A DNA stretch of 49,099 nucleotides, from the NCBI GenBank assembly GCA_011052985.1, contig DRHY01000082.1, positions 1 through 49,099 on the forward strand, in the 5' to 3' direction. This DNA comes from Methylophaga thalassica. GTDB taxonomy: Bacteria > Pseudomonadota > Gammaproteobacteria > Nitrosococcales > Methylophagaceae. Position 1 is the stretch's first letter. Every line of letters starts with the position of its first letter. Below the pieces are notes generated by a model. The model was not told where the DNA came from, searched no databases, and saw nothing but the letters and a program-made list of their open reading frames with translations. The translations under genes were made by a program, and so were the position numbers. Below, in pieces: positions 1 through 8,692 of the stretch.

Positions 1-471
1 ACAGCCCTAGATAATGGTGAGATTTGGGCTTCTTTTTTCTTAAGTGATCAAACCTTAGAGCAGTTTGCTAATAATGAGCTTATCGTGCTGCAAATCGATG
101 AACACAAACCTCATAGACTCGAACATGGCCTGCGTTCATGCGCCATGCCGGCATCTAAGCCACAACAAGTCGCCTACCATTATGAACAAGATGGCTCGAC
201 AAACTCATGGCTGTTTAAAGGCAAAAAACCATTCACAGCTTCTGCGAGTAACCCATTACCGTGGGATCAGAGCCCCTATATTTCATTAGTTGCTGACAGG
301 CGTCCTGAAGTTGTCGACTTCCCAATAACGAGAAATACCGCGCTATATCAGCAATTTAAGACCGGCTCAGCAGTACGCTTACGTTATTTCACAACCACTG
401 GTCATAACCACGAACATGTTTTTGCTTTAACACCACAGCAAGCTTATATCGATAGAATATTAGTCGATTAG
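1..471 (+). CDS. Hypothetical protein, 5' end outside the window
   Basis: The frame is open from the first base of the window to a TAG at 469-471, so this is the C-terminal 156 residues of a longer protein. No domain is recognised. The visible part is soluble, rich in His, Gln and Pro, with no membrane segment. It lies on the opposite strand to the TonB receptor, whose 3' end it faces with only about 20 bases between them. It belongs to the host flank, not to the inserted element. A role in metal uptake beside the receptor would be a guess. Confidence 0.6.
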   Translation, partial: TALDNGEIWASFFLSDQTLEQFANNELIVLQIDEHKPHRLEHGLRSCAMPASKPQQVAYHYEQDGSTNSWLFKGKKPFTASASNPLPWDQSPYISLVADRRPEVVDFPITRNTALYQQFKTGSAVRLRYFTTTGHNHEHVFALTPQQAYIDRILVD

Positions 472-490
472 CTTGATGTGGTGAATGTCT

Positions 491-2515
491 TTACCAGTCG
501 ACGTTAAGCCCAATATAGAGACTGCGGCCAAGACCGGGTAAGCGTTCTCCAACAGCGATATCTTCATTACCACTGACACGGTTATAGCCGGCTAAGTGAT
601 CTCTATAAAAACGATCAAATAGATTATCAACGCCTGCACTGAGACTAAAGGAATCGTTGATTTTGTATTCAGAGCTCAGATTAAAAATAGCGTATCCACT
701 GGTTTTTTGTTCATCATTCTCTGCTGAGACTTTATTTTGCGAGGCAACGGTTTCTGCTTCAATACCAACCCGCCATTGTGGTTGAACATATGACAGTTTT
801 GTCGATGCACTTAATGGAGCAATACGATAGAGATTATCACTGGTATCGCGGCGTTCTCCATGAACATAGCTGACGGTTCCATCTAGCTGCCATTCATTCG
901 TAAGGCTAACGTACCAGTTAGCATCGAGGCCAAACAATTCGGCATCAACGTTAGCAAATTGAAGTGCTCCACTAGGTGCACTACTACTCGCTACACCTTG
1001 GATGTAATCATTAACACGATGGTAAAAAATGCGTGGAGATACACCAGCTTTGGCAGAATGCCAATCCAGTCCTAATTCCAACTGATAGGCTGTTTCTGGA
1101 TCTAAGTTAATATCACCCACATAGGTTCTTCCATCAGCTAGACCAGACGTTGATTGCAAGGGTGCCCATAGGTAACGCTCTTGATAGCTAGGGGCGCGTT
1201 GTTTCTTGGCTGCACCCATTTCAAGATCCAAACTCGAATTAAGACGTCGAGTAAATTTCACAACAATGTCAGCTAAAGTATCTGTTTTACTGCGGTCCGC
1301 TTCATTAAAGTTACGTGCCAAGTTCTGCATCATCGCCATAGGCGCAGTGGTACTGACTTGATCCGCATCCATTTCTATATGGCTTATACGAATCCCACTT
1401 TCCATTTTCCAATTCTCATTCAAACGTGGATTCCACTCGAGAAATACACTTAGACGATCACGTTCAGCATTATTGAAATTCTTTACTTTAAAAGACGCAT
1501 TAGTGGGATCAAAAATATCCGCATTGTAGGTGGCTTGATCGGCATCAAATCCGACATTCCAATCTTGCATTTGATAACTTAGATTAATGCCTTGAGAGAT
1601 CACATCGCTATCGCTGTAACGAAATGGAGAACCACTGGGGACAGCACGGAAGCGGTTATTACTCATTCGGTGGTCGGCATCTTGATAAAATAATTTAGCG
1701 TTTAAGACATCGCCATTTTCAAAACTATGTTTTATGGCTGCTTTTGCTGTATTTCCGCGAGCCCATAGAATATCCATTGGCAAAGCTGGTGTACCCGTGT
1801 CTTCAGTGTCATGGTGATCATAGTCGAGAGCGAATTCGGTATTGTTCTGTTTAAAACCATAGCTTATGCCAGCGGTATCACGTTCAGCCTGGGTACCATC
1901 AATCGTTCCACCATCAAATTCTTGGTCATGACTACGGTCCAAGCTGCCACTTATTTGAACACGGTGCTGTGATGTTGCAATGCTTGTCGTGATGCCTGAT
2001 GAGCGAACATCGCCGTTGCTTGCATAAGAGCTGTTCAGATTGCCGTGAATTTCTGGCTCATCTGATAAAGCAAAATCTGCTTTTTTAGACTCGGCTTTGA
2101 CCGTACCACCAATTGTTTCAATACCACTGCTGACTGGAGCGAGTCCACGATAAATACTGATGTTTTGTAGTCGCGAGCTTGGCAGGTAACTTAATGGAGA
2201 GTCCATTCGGTTTGGACCTGCTGAACTGAGACGCACACCGTCAACCATTACATTTACGCGGTCACTATACATGCCCCTGTATTGAACAATGCTGGTGAGA
2301 GGTCCATTTCGATTGATGGAGGCGCCCGGTAGCGTTTTAAATAACTCACCGCTATCTGGACTAGCTGTGTTGATGCTATTAACTGGATAAGGTGACATTT
2401 CACCGGCAATACCAGTCACTGACATTTCAGGCAAGGTGACGTGTTCGGCATGTGCTACGCCGCCAATAGCTAATGAGATAAATAAGCTAAGACAAAGAAT
2501 AGGGGACTTGTGCAT
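491..2515 (-). CDS. TonB-dependent outer-membrane receptor, probably copper-type
   Basis: This is an outer-membrane beta-barrel for TonB-powered uptake. It has a signal peptide (MHKSPILCLSLFISLAIGG, cut near AHA-E), a TonB-box-like start (EMSVTG), a plug domain with LPGASINRNG and QYRGMYSDRVNVMVDGVR, and a barrel ending in aromatic W as usual. The plug motif GPNRMDSPLSYLP resembles the OprC/NosA copper-receptor group, which suggests copper as the substrate, but that is inference. An upstream in-frame Met at 2527 exists. The start at 2515 is chosen because GGAGAG sits just before it and the signal peptide then begins cleanly. The SafE-like membrane protein is transcribed divergently from the other side of a 150-base gap. 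Confidence 0.85.
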   Translation of the reverse strand: MHKSPILCLSLFISLAIGGVAHAEHVTLPEMSVTGIAGEMSPYPVNSINTASPDSGELFKTLPGASINRNGPLTSIVQYRGMYSDRVNVMVDGVRLSSAGPNRMDSPLSYLPSSRLQNISIYRGLAPVSSGIETIGGTVKAESKKADFALSDEPEIHGNLNSSYASNGDVRSSGITTSIATSQHRVQISGSLDRSHDQEFDGGTIDGTQAERDTAGISYGFKQNNTEFALDYDHHDTEDTGTPALPMDILWARGNTAKAAIKHSFENGDVLNAKLFYQDADHRMSNNRFRAVPSGSPFRYSDSDVISQGINLSYQMQDWNVGFDADQATYNADIFDPTNASFKVKNFNNAERDRLSVFLEWNPRLNENWKMESGIRISHIEMDADQVSTTAPMAMMQNLARNFNEADRSKTDTLADIVVKFTRRLNSSLDLEMGAAKKQRAPSYQERYLWAPLQSTSGLADGRTYVGDINLDPETAYQLELGLDWHSAKAGVSPRIFYHRVNDYIQGVASSSAPSGALQFANVDAELFGLDANWYVSLTNEWQLDGTVSYVHGERRDTSDNLYRIAPLSASTKLSYVQPQWRVGIEAETVASQNKVSAENDEQKTSGYAIFNLSSEYKINDSFSLSAGVDNLFDRFYRDHLAGYNRVSGNEDIAVGERLPGLGRSLYIGLNVDW

Positions 2516-2665
2516 GTTTCTCTCCATACGATATTAACCTGATAGGTTATTATCTTGAGGCAGAACGAAAGTAGGTTTTTTGCTGATCTTGTGTGGCAAA
2601 TCACCTATTTTTTAGAAGAATTGACGTGTTAATCTGATTTTTTTAGCCAAGACTAAAGGGTAATT

Positions 2666-3403
2666 GTGGCTGCCATAACAAGTTCATACATAACGGCCTT
2701 TTTATTAGGATTGTTCAGTACGGTGCATTGTATTGCGATGTGCGGTTCGGTGATCGGCGCACTAACCTTGAGTTTGCCTGCCGAAGTCAGAGAAAGTCAG
2801 CGTAAGATGTTTCCTTATGTCCTTAACTACAACCTTGGCCGCATTTTGAGTTATGGTGTGGCGGGCTTAATAGTGGGATTATTGAGTTCACCTCTCACCC
2901 AGCTTAATGCCCACTGGGTATTACAGATACTGTCGGTCATTGTCATGGTTTCAATGGGGTTATATTTAGCTGGCTGGTTCCCAAAATTTGCACGTGCCGA
3001 GCGTATTGGCGCTCCTATCTGGAAGTTTTTACAACCCTTTGGTCAAAAATTATTACCGGTTAAGAAAATTCGCCAGGCCTTTTTTCTGGGGATTGTCTGG
3101 GGTTGGTTACCTTGTGGATTGGTCTATGCCGCATTGGCTGTCGCGGCGACAGCGGGCGATCCTGTTAAAGGAGGCTTAGTAATGTTGTCATTTGGTGCCG
3201 GCACCTTACCTGCCGTGATGGGAGCGGGTTTATTTACCGGATTATTAGCCTCATTTGCTCGAAATAAGCGTTTGCGTCAGGTTGCGGGCCTATCCATTAT
3301 CTTAGTCGCATTGGCAACCTTAGTCTGGCCTGCTGATCACACATTACATCATGCACAGCAACAGCAACATGATCACGCAAGTCATGTAGTTGGAGCATCG
3401 TAA
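2666..3403 (+). CDS. Sulfite exporter TauE/SafE-like (UreH-domain) membrane protein
   Basis: A 245-aa polytopic inner-membrane protein of the COG2836/UreH-domain group. The N-terminus shows the family signature GLFSTVHCIAMCG (His-Cys-x3-Cys in the first helix), followed by about six hydrophobic segments and a second conserved patch WGWLPCGLVYAAL. The tail is His/Gln-rich (DHTLHHAQQQQHDH), suggesting metal contact. Members of this group often sit beside cytochrome oxidase or copper genes, so a role in copper supply is plausible alongside the divergent copper-type receptor. The start is GTG at 2666 with AAGGG 6 bases upstream. Its stop codon touches the ATG of the next gene, so the two are co-translated. 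Confidence 0.75.
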   Translation: MAAITSSYITAFLLGLFSTVHCIAMCGSVIGALTLSLPAEVRESQRKMFPYVLNYNLGRILSYGVAGLIVGLLSSPLTQLNAHWVLQILSVIVMVSMGLYLAGWFPKFARAERIGAPIWKFLQPFGQKLLPVKKIRQAFFLGIVWGWLPCGLVYAALAVAATAGDPVKGGLVMLSFGAGTLPAVMGAGLFTGLLASFARNKRLRQVAGLSIILVALATLVWPADHTLHHAQQQQHDHASHVVGAS

Positions 3404-4351
3404 ATGACGCTCTCACAAACTGGACCGAAACCTATTTTAGGCCAATCAGCCGAACTGACGCATATTCTGAGAACACTTCCGATGATCGCCATGAGTGATG
3501 CTAGCGTGATGATTACCGGAGAGACCGGTACAGGAAAAGAGCTTATCGCTTTGTCATTACATCAGCAGAGTCGGCGTGGAACCAATGAATTAGTCACCAT
3601 TAATTGTGCAGCCTTACCTAATGAAGATGTTGAAGTAGATTTATTTGGACGCTGTGATCAGGAAGGTAATGTCACCTTTCGAGGTCGCTTGCTGGCAGCA
3701 GAAGGCAGTACCGTTTTTCTTGATGAAGTAGACGCACTTCCTCTATCCGTTCAGGCTAAAGTATTGCGATTTTTAGAAGCAGGTGAGTGTCAGCTTCAAG
3801 GCAGTCACCGTTTACATGTCGCAGATGTGCGTATTTTGGCGGCATCAAGTGCTGATTTAGCGGCTGAAGTAAAACAAGGTCGGTTTCGTGCCGATTTGTT
3901 TTATCGTCTGCAAGTGGTGCCCGTTGAATTACCCCCTCTTCGAGAACGAAAAGAAGATATTCCTCTTTTATTAAAACATTATCTGCGTGAGTTTTCTGGC
4001 AGTAATGCCGTGGTTAGACTGAGTCGCGAGGCAGAAAATTGTCTAGTGACATACACCTGGCCGGGGAATGTCCGCGAGTTAGAAAATTTCTGCCAGCGTT
4101 TAGCTTTATTAAATGCAGGCCAGTTATTACAGGTGGGGGATCTGCCAAAAGAGATTCGTCCTGAGCAAAGTTCTGCACAACATCAATTTACTTTACCCGC
4201 GAATGGTATTGATTTGGCTGGTGTTGAGCTCGATCTTATCGAACAGGCACTGGACATGGCCGCAGGCAATCGATCAAAGGCAGCAAGGTTATTAGGAATC
4301 AGTCGAGATACCTTGTTGTACAGAATGCAGAAATACAATCTCACTCCATAA
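3404..4351 (+). CDS. Sigma-54-activator-like AAA+ protein with Fis-type HTH, no GAFTGA loop
   Basis: 315 aa. It is an NtrC-family AAA+ ATPase with Walker A GETGTGKE (about residue 40), Walker B TVFLDEVD (about 105), a conserved RADLFYRL segment, and a C-terminal Fis-type helix-turn-helix (GNRSKAARLLGISRDTLLYRM). There is no receiver or other sensor domain. At the place of the sigma-54-contacting GAFTGA loop the sequence reads DQEGNVTFRGRLLAAEG, so the canonical loop is absent. It may regulate without activating sigma-54, as TyrR-like relatives do. The ATG follows directly on the stop of the SafE-like gene, so both are probably one operon. It ends 68 bases before thyA. Confidence 0.8.
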   Translation: MTLSQTGPKPILGQSAELTHILRTLPMIAMSDASVMITGETGTGKELIALSLHQQSRRGTNELVTINCAALPNEDVEVDLFGRCDQEGNVTFRGRLLAAEGSTVFLDEVDALPLSVQAKVLRFLEAGECQLQGSHRLHVADVRILAASSADLAAEVKQGRFRADLFYRLQVVPVELPPLRERKEDIPLLLKHYLREFSGSNAVVRLSREAENCLVTYTWPGNVRELENFCQRLALLNAGQLLQVGDLPKEIRPEQSSAQHQFTLPANGIDLAGVELDLIEQALDMAAGNRSKAARLLGISRDTLLYRMQKYNLTP

Positions 4352-4419
4352 AAGTTGTTTCCCATCGCCAGCGATGCCAAAATCAACCGCAATTTTGATC
4401 CATTAATGGAGTTTGCTCG

Positions 4420-4974
4420 GTGAGACAGTACTTAGATTTATGTCAGCGCATTATTGATGAAGGCCAATGGGTCGCCAATGAGCGAACTGGCAAACGATGC
4501 CTGACCGTGATTAATGCTGATCTTGAGTACGACGTCGCCAATAATCAATTTCCTCTCATTACCACCCGCAAAAGTTACTGGAAAGCGGCTATCGCCGAAA
4601 TGCTGGGCTATATTCGTGGTTACGATAATGCCGCGCAGTTTCGTGCAATTGGTTGCCGGACCTGGGATGCGAACGCGAATGAAAATCCCGCTTGGTTAAA
4701 TAACCCACACCGCAAAGGCGACGATGATATGGGCCGTGTCTACGGAGTGCAGGGGCGGCGCTGGCAGCAGGCAGACGGGTCAACCTTAGATCAGTTGCAA
4801 AAGATTGCCGATGATTTAAAGCGTGGCATTGATGACCGAGGCGAGATCCTGACGTTTTATAATCCCGGTGAGTTTGATTTAGGTTGTCTTCGCCCATGCA
4901 TGCACACGCATACCTTTTCGGTGCTGGCGGATACGCTTTATCTGACCTCCTACCAGCGCTCATGTGATGTTCCG
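4420..4974 (+). pseudogene. thyA: Host thymidylate synthase, 5' part, interrupted by the element
   Basis: N-terminal two thirds of the chromosomal thymidylate synthase (dUMP to dTMP). It starts at GTG ([14 protein letters not shown]) and runs through the catalytic-Cys region ([12 protein letters not shown]) to SYQRSCDVP, which includes the Arg and Asp equivalent to E. coli R166 and D169. After CCG at 4972-4974 homology stops: five element-encoded residues (FLYPL) and a TGA at 4990-4992 follow. The missing part, from GLNFN onward and including the N177 equivalent, lies at 46886-47179. A product lacking that part would have no complete dUMP-binding site, so this copy should be inactive. Together the parts would give about 285 aa. 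Confidence 0.92.
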
Positions 4975-5003
4975 TTTTTATACCCCCTATGAAATGTTGC
5001 ACA
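4975..5003 (+). repeat. Left terminal inverted repeat of the element
   Basis: It begins TTTTTATACCCCCTA directly after the interrupted thyA codon and reaches TTGCACA at 4997-5003. The reverse complement of the right end reads CTTTTATAACCCCTA and also reaches TTGCACA, with a 2-3 base length difference between the two blocks. Further TGCAC motifs at about 5059 and 5102 may be extra recombinase-binding sites. Confidence 0.75.
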
Positions 5004-5108
5004 TTACATAAACAACAAAAAATTTCCTTCCGCTGCTATTTATTTTCCCTATTTACATTTGCACTTTATGCGGTTAACAATGGTGTATGTTTAAGGTGAG
5101 TGCACAAT

Positions 5109-6344
5109 GTGAAAGTTATAGTTGAATATGGGACAGAAATCGACTTACGAGAGTCAGTAGTTAGTCAGGTCACCAAGATACCATTGAAGGGTACTGATAA
5201 GGTCTTCGGTGCAGCTGTCTTTGATGACAACGGAAGATTGTTACCTCTAATAAGTGAATACCTGTCGTGGGCTACCAAAACACAAGATCTATCTACCAAC
5301 TCAGCTTTAACATATGGGAGAAATCTAGCTTATTTTCTGGGTTATCTTCAAAGCCGAAGAGGTTTTTCAGAAAATGAAAGCGATGAAGCTTTCTTAACGG
5401 TACAAAAACATGTCATACAAGAGTATTTTTCTCACCTAGAAAAAGAGCAAGAATTATCGTCAAAAACAATTAGAAACAGAGATGCTTGCCTAAGAGCATT
5501 TGTTAGTGATTATCTCTGTCAGCCTCAGGGGGACAAATTAGCTCTGCGGGAAGATGACCCTTGGTTAGGAAAATTCTTATCGAAAAGTCCCAAAAACTCG
5601 AAAATAGAATCCTGTTCATTTGAAGAGCTTGAGGCCCTAATTAGGAGTTCATATTCTGAGAGGGAACGTACGCTCATACAGTTCCTTTTTGATAGTGGCT
5701 TAAGACGATCAGAACTACCAAGAGTTACGCTTGCAGATATTAACGCTGCAATTAAATTCAATTCAGAAGAGTTTGTCGCATCTGAGCACGCTAACCCTGT
5801 TACACCTCAGTACTCTCCTCTTTTTGTCAAAGGTAGTAAGGGAAGGGCAAATCAAATCAAGCCTCGTTGGACGCTAGTCAGTAAACCGACATTGATGAGA
5901 ATTAGAAAGTATCACTCATCACCTCTATACAAGCGACATTCTCGGAAATATACAGACCCAGATAGCACTCCAGCCTTCTTCAATGCTCAGGGGCTCCCAT
6001 TTTCAGCGAAAAGCATCAGCAAATTGGTTGAAAGACTATCAAAAAGGGCAATCACCAATGGTGCATTATCAAAGTCTATTTCACCCCATAAATTAAGGCA
6101 CGGAAATGCTTATGCCATTCTCCAATCCGAAGATTTAGGTGTCGACTTCTTGGATCGTTTGGTTATTGTTCAAAAAAATTTCGGGCACAACCAGCTTAGT
6201 ACGACAGAAATGTACACCAGCATACCGCAGGACTTATACAACAAGATGTGTGATGAGCATGGTCAGATTATGACTCGAGCACAGAAAATGTCATACCTGC
6301 TAGCAAATACCCAACTTAAAATTAGATTAACGCAGGATAGATAA
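5109..6344 (+). CDS. Tyrosine recombinase 1 of the element (Tn554 TnpA-like)
   Basis: About 410 aa. It has an N-terminal SAM-like core-binding domain and a C-terminal catalytic domain with a full set of tyrosine-recombinase residues: Arg I in DSGLRRSEL (about residue 200), HKLRHG (His-x-x-Arg, about 329), FGHNQLST (His) and the nucleophile Tyr in TTEMYTSIP (about 371). It should cut and rejoin DNA at the att sites. A GTG at 5100 is in frame, but the GTG at 5109 has AAGGTGAG 8 bases upstream and is preferred. Its stop overlaps the next start by one base. It is the first gene inside the left end, in the expected place for an integrase. Confidence 0.9.
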   Translation: MKVIVEYGTEIDLRESVVSQVTKIPLKGTDKVFGAAVFDDNGRLLPLISEYLSWATKTQDLSTNSALTYGRNLAYFLGYLQSRRGFSENESDEAFLTVQKHVIQEYFSHLEKEQELSSKTIRNRDACLRAFVSDYLCQPQGDKLALREDDPWLGKFLSKSPKNSKIESCSFEELEALIRSSYSERERTLIQFLFDSGLRRSELPRVTLADINAAIKFNSEEFVASEHANPVTPQYSPLFVKGSKGRANQIKPRWTLVSKPTLMRIRKYHSSPLYKRHSRKYTDPDSTPAFFNAQGLPFSAKSISKLVERLSKRAITNGALSKSISPHKLRHGNAYAILQSEDLGVDFLDRLVIVQKNFGHNQLSTTEMYTSIPQDLYNKMCDEHGQIMTRAQKMSYLLANTQLKIRLTQDR

Positions 6345-8692
6345 TGAGTGACAAAAACAAAGAACTAGTCGGGGAGTGGGTAGACTCCGTAGTCAATAAC
6401 AGGCGAGAGCTTTTGTCAGCAGAAATTACGCATGCTAAGAGAGCTAAGTATGGTTACTTGGTCTCTGCGAATTATTTGAGTCAAACACTTAGTTTGGACT
6501 TGGGGATCATTAGAAGAAATAACTATCGCCAGCTGACAGATCAGGTTATTGAGGAGATGGTAAGAGAAAAAATTATCATCCCAGGGCATGCTCCAGCCGC
6601 CAACAATTTGAGAAGACTCCTGCTAGAGTGGTTTGAAGGGCTTACTCCACAAGAAAAAGCTGACTTGCCCATTTTCGGCAACAAAATAAACATAAAGAAG
6701 GTGCTTAGAGGTGAGCTAAGCTCTATTATTGCTGGAATTCGGCGTTACAAATTAGTTTCTGATACTTGGTCAGAAATCCATGCTGAGTTGATGAATGAAG
6801 GCATCCTGGATGCCAATTATCTTCCAGTAAAGAGCAGGACTCCTAAAAAAAGCACCACAAAGGGGACATTGATAGATAGGTATATGTCTCTGGCTGAGGA
6901 GTATATGAAATCTGAGAAGTTTGATCTGCCAGATGAAGAACAACCCTATATTCAACTGGAACAGCTTTTTGCCATCAGTGCTTCAGGGGTTGCTTCCCGT
7001 TCAGGTAAATCTAATTTCTACAATGCTTGTGAGGATTTGAAGTCTCATTACAAAGAGACTGGGAATAAAACTTCATATCAGCTTAAAGAGCTACTAAACG
7101 AATTCACTTTGACTAGGTATAAACAATACCTGGATGAAAAAATAAACGCAGGCAGTATTTCTCCAAATCACGCTTCAAGTCTTTTAAGTGCTGTTAGAAA
7201 AACGCTTAACTTAGCCACGGAGTTAAAAGAACTCAACTATGGAGGATTCCTGGACGTTAGTGGCTATGACCCAAAGCGTGTAACAGACCAAAATAAACCT
7301 TATTCAAGCTTTGAGCGAAAACAAATTAGTCATGCAATTAATGCTGGTATAGAAAAAGTTACGAAACTGATAAGACCAGATATTTATTCCGGATCTGGAC
7401 AGAACCCTCTCAATGATGACTTCAAAATTAGACCAGGCATGGGAACTATAGAAAATGCTAGATGGTTATTTGAAAATAAGCTGGACTGCATTCCAGTTCA
7501 TTATCCTATTTCAAAAGACAAAAATATTTATCAGAGGAAATTTCTTTCAATAATAAACTCAAGCGATCGAGGCTTGCAGGAAACATATGAGGAATGGGGT
7601 GTTATTCCAGCTATTGATTTGACGTTTATAGTTCCATTCTTACTTAAGCTTGCAATGGTTACTGGGTTGAATGTGGAGTCATTACTTTTTCTGGATATTG
7701 ATGACTATCTATCAAGCCATCCAGCCACAGGAAGGCCTTGTCTTAGATATTGGAAAGAGAGATCAGATGGTCAAAAAGAGTATCACCTAGATCTTTTCAA
7801 TGCTGAGCTGACTTGGTTGACCACCGTTCAGAGTAGAGAAGTGAAAAAGATATTTGATGCTGTCGTAGATCTCACCTCAGAAATAAGAGTCAAGGCGAGT
7901 GATGTTTACAAATCAAGACTTTTTATCTACGAATCATCAGGGGTCAGGACACACAAAGTAGTTTTGCCGTTAATTGAAACAAGTGGTGAAAAAGCGTTCA
8001 GGATTTATCGTGCACTTAAAGCATTTGTCAAAGAATATGACCTCGTAGATGATACTGGAAAGCCACTGATACTTAACATCAGTAGATTTCGACCTACCTT
8101 CGTCAGTGAAATGCTAGAGAACGGTGCAGCTCTTCGAGATATACAACTCATGCTTGGACACTCCAATATTGAGACCACGATTGGATACCTTGATAGTCTA
8201 GATTTCAATACTTTTGCAAGAAAGAAGGTTAACGAGAAGCTTATAGAGATACATCAAGGAACTTTTGTTCAAAAGTCTGAAGATAATGCCCGAGCGGTTA
8301 TTCCTGGAAATAAAGATGAGGTAATCTTTAAAACACCACTCTCGTCGTGTAGAAATATTTTTGACCCGCCTGACTTTATAAAAAAACTAAAAAACTTCGT
8401 TCCAGGAAAACCATGCTCTCAATATAACAAGTGTTTGAGCTGTGAAAATGTGATTATCACAAAGGCCAACCTACCAGAACTCTTCGCAATGCAGAGAGAT
8501 TACCTTCTGTTACTTGAAAGAAACCGAGTTATGGATACTCCATATGGCCACGTTATTAAAGAAAACTTAGAACTTATAGAGCAAATTATCAATCCTGATA
8601 ATTCAGACTTCTCCGTGGAAGAATTGAGTTTCGCTGAACGTGCCTCAGCCCATCTTGATAGCTCAATCCTCGTGGATGGGGTCATAGCATGA
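6344..8692 (+). CDS. Tyrosine recombinase-like protein 2 (TnpB-like), degenerate active site
   Basis: 782 aa. The C-terminal half aligns to the tyrosine-recombinase fold. ENGAALRDIQLMLGHSNIET is typical and is followed by the Tyr in IGYLDS (about residue 614). Two catalytic positions are changed: Arg I is Asn in TGLNVESLL (about 440), and the His of the HxxR box is Ser in ISRFRPTF (about 578). After the catalytic domain comes a Cys cluster, CSQYNKCLSCENVIITK (about 690-706), that looks metal-binding and recurs in recombinase 3. It may act as a structural or partner subunit. It starts at ATG 6344 (TAATG overlap with gene 1) and ends in an ATGA overlap with gene 3. Confidence 0.82.
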   Translation: MSDKNKELVGEWVDSVVNNRRELLSAEITHAKRAKYGYLVSANYLSQTLSLDLGIIRRNNYRQLTDQVIEEMVREKIIIPGHAPAANNLRRLLLEWFEGLTPQEKADLPIFGNKINIKKVLRGELSSIIAGIRRYKLVSDTWSEIHAELMNEGILDANYLPVKSRTPKKSTTKGTLIDRYMSLAEEYMKSEKFDLPDEEQPYIQLEQLFAISASGVASRSGKSNFYNACEDLKSHYKETGNKTSYQLKELLNEFTLTRYKQYLDEKINAGSISPNHASSLLSAVRKTLNLATELKELNYGGFLDVSGYDPKRVTDQNKPYSSFERKQISHAINAGIEKVTKLIRPDIYSGSGQNPLNDDFKIRPGMGTIENARWLFENKLDCIPVHYPISKDKNIYQRKFLSIINSSDRGLQETYEEWGVIPAIDLTFIVPFLLKLAMVTGLNVESLLFLDIDDYLSSHPATGRPCLRYWKERSDGQKEYHLDLFNAELTWLTTVQSREVKKIFDAVVDLTSEIRVKASDVYKSRLFIYESSGVRTHKVVLPLIETSGEKAFRIYRALKAFVKEYDLVDDTGKPLILNISRFRPTFVSEMLENGAALRDIQLMLGHSNIETTIGYLDSLDFNTFARKKVNEKLIEIHQGTFVQKSEDNARAVIPGNKDEVIFKTPLSSCRNIFDPPDFIKKLKNFVPGKPCSQYNKCLSCENVIITKANLPELFAMQRDYLLLLERNRVMDTPYGHVIKENLELIEQIINPDNSDFSVEELSFAERASAHLDSSILVDGVIA

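Noticed and set aside
4589-5002. 137-aa minus-strand frame across the left junction
   Set aside because: It lies opposite the clear thyA 5' part, shows no recognisable protein and would cross the insertion point.
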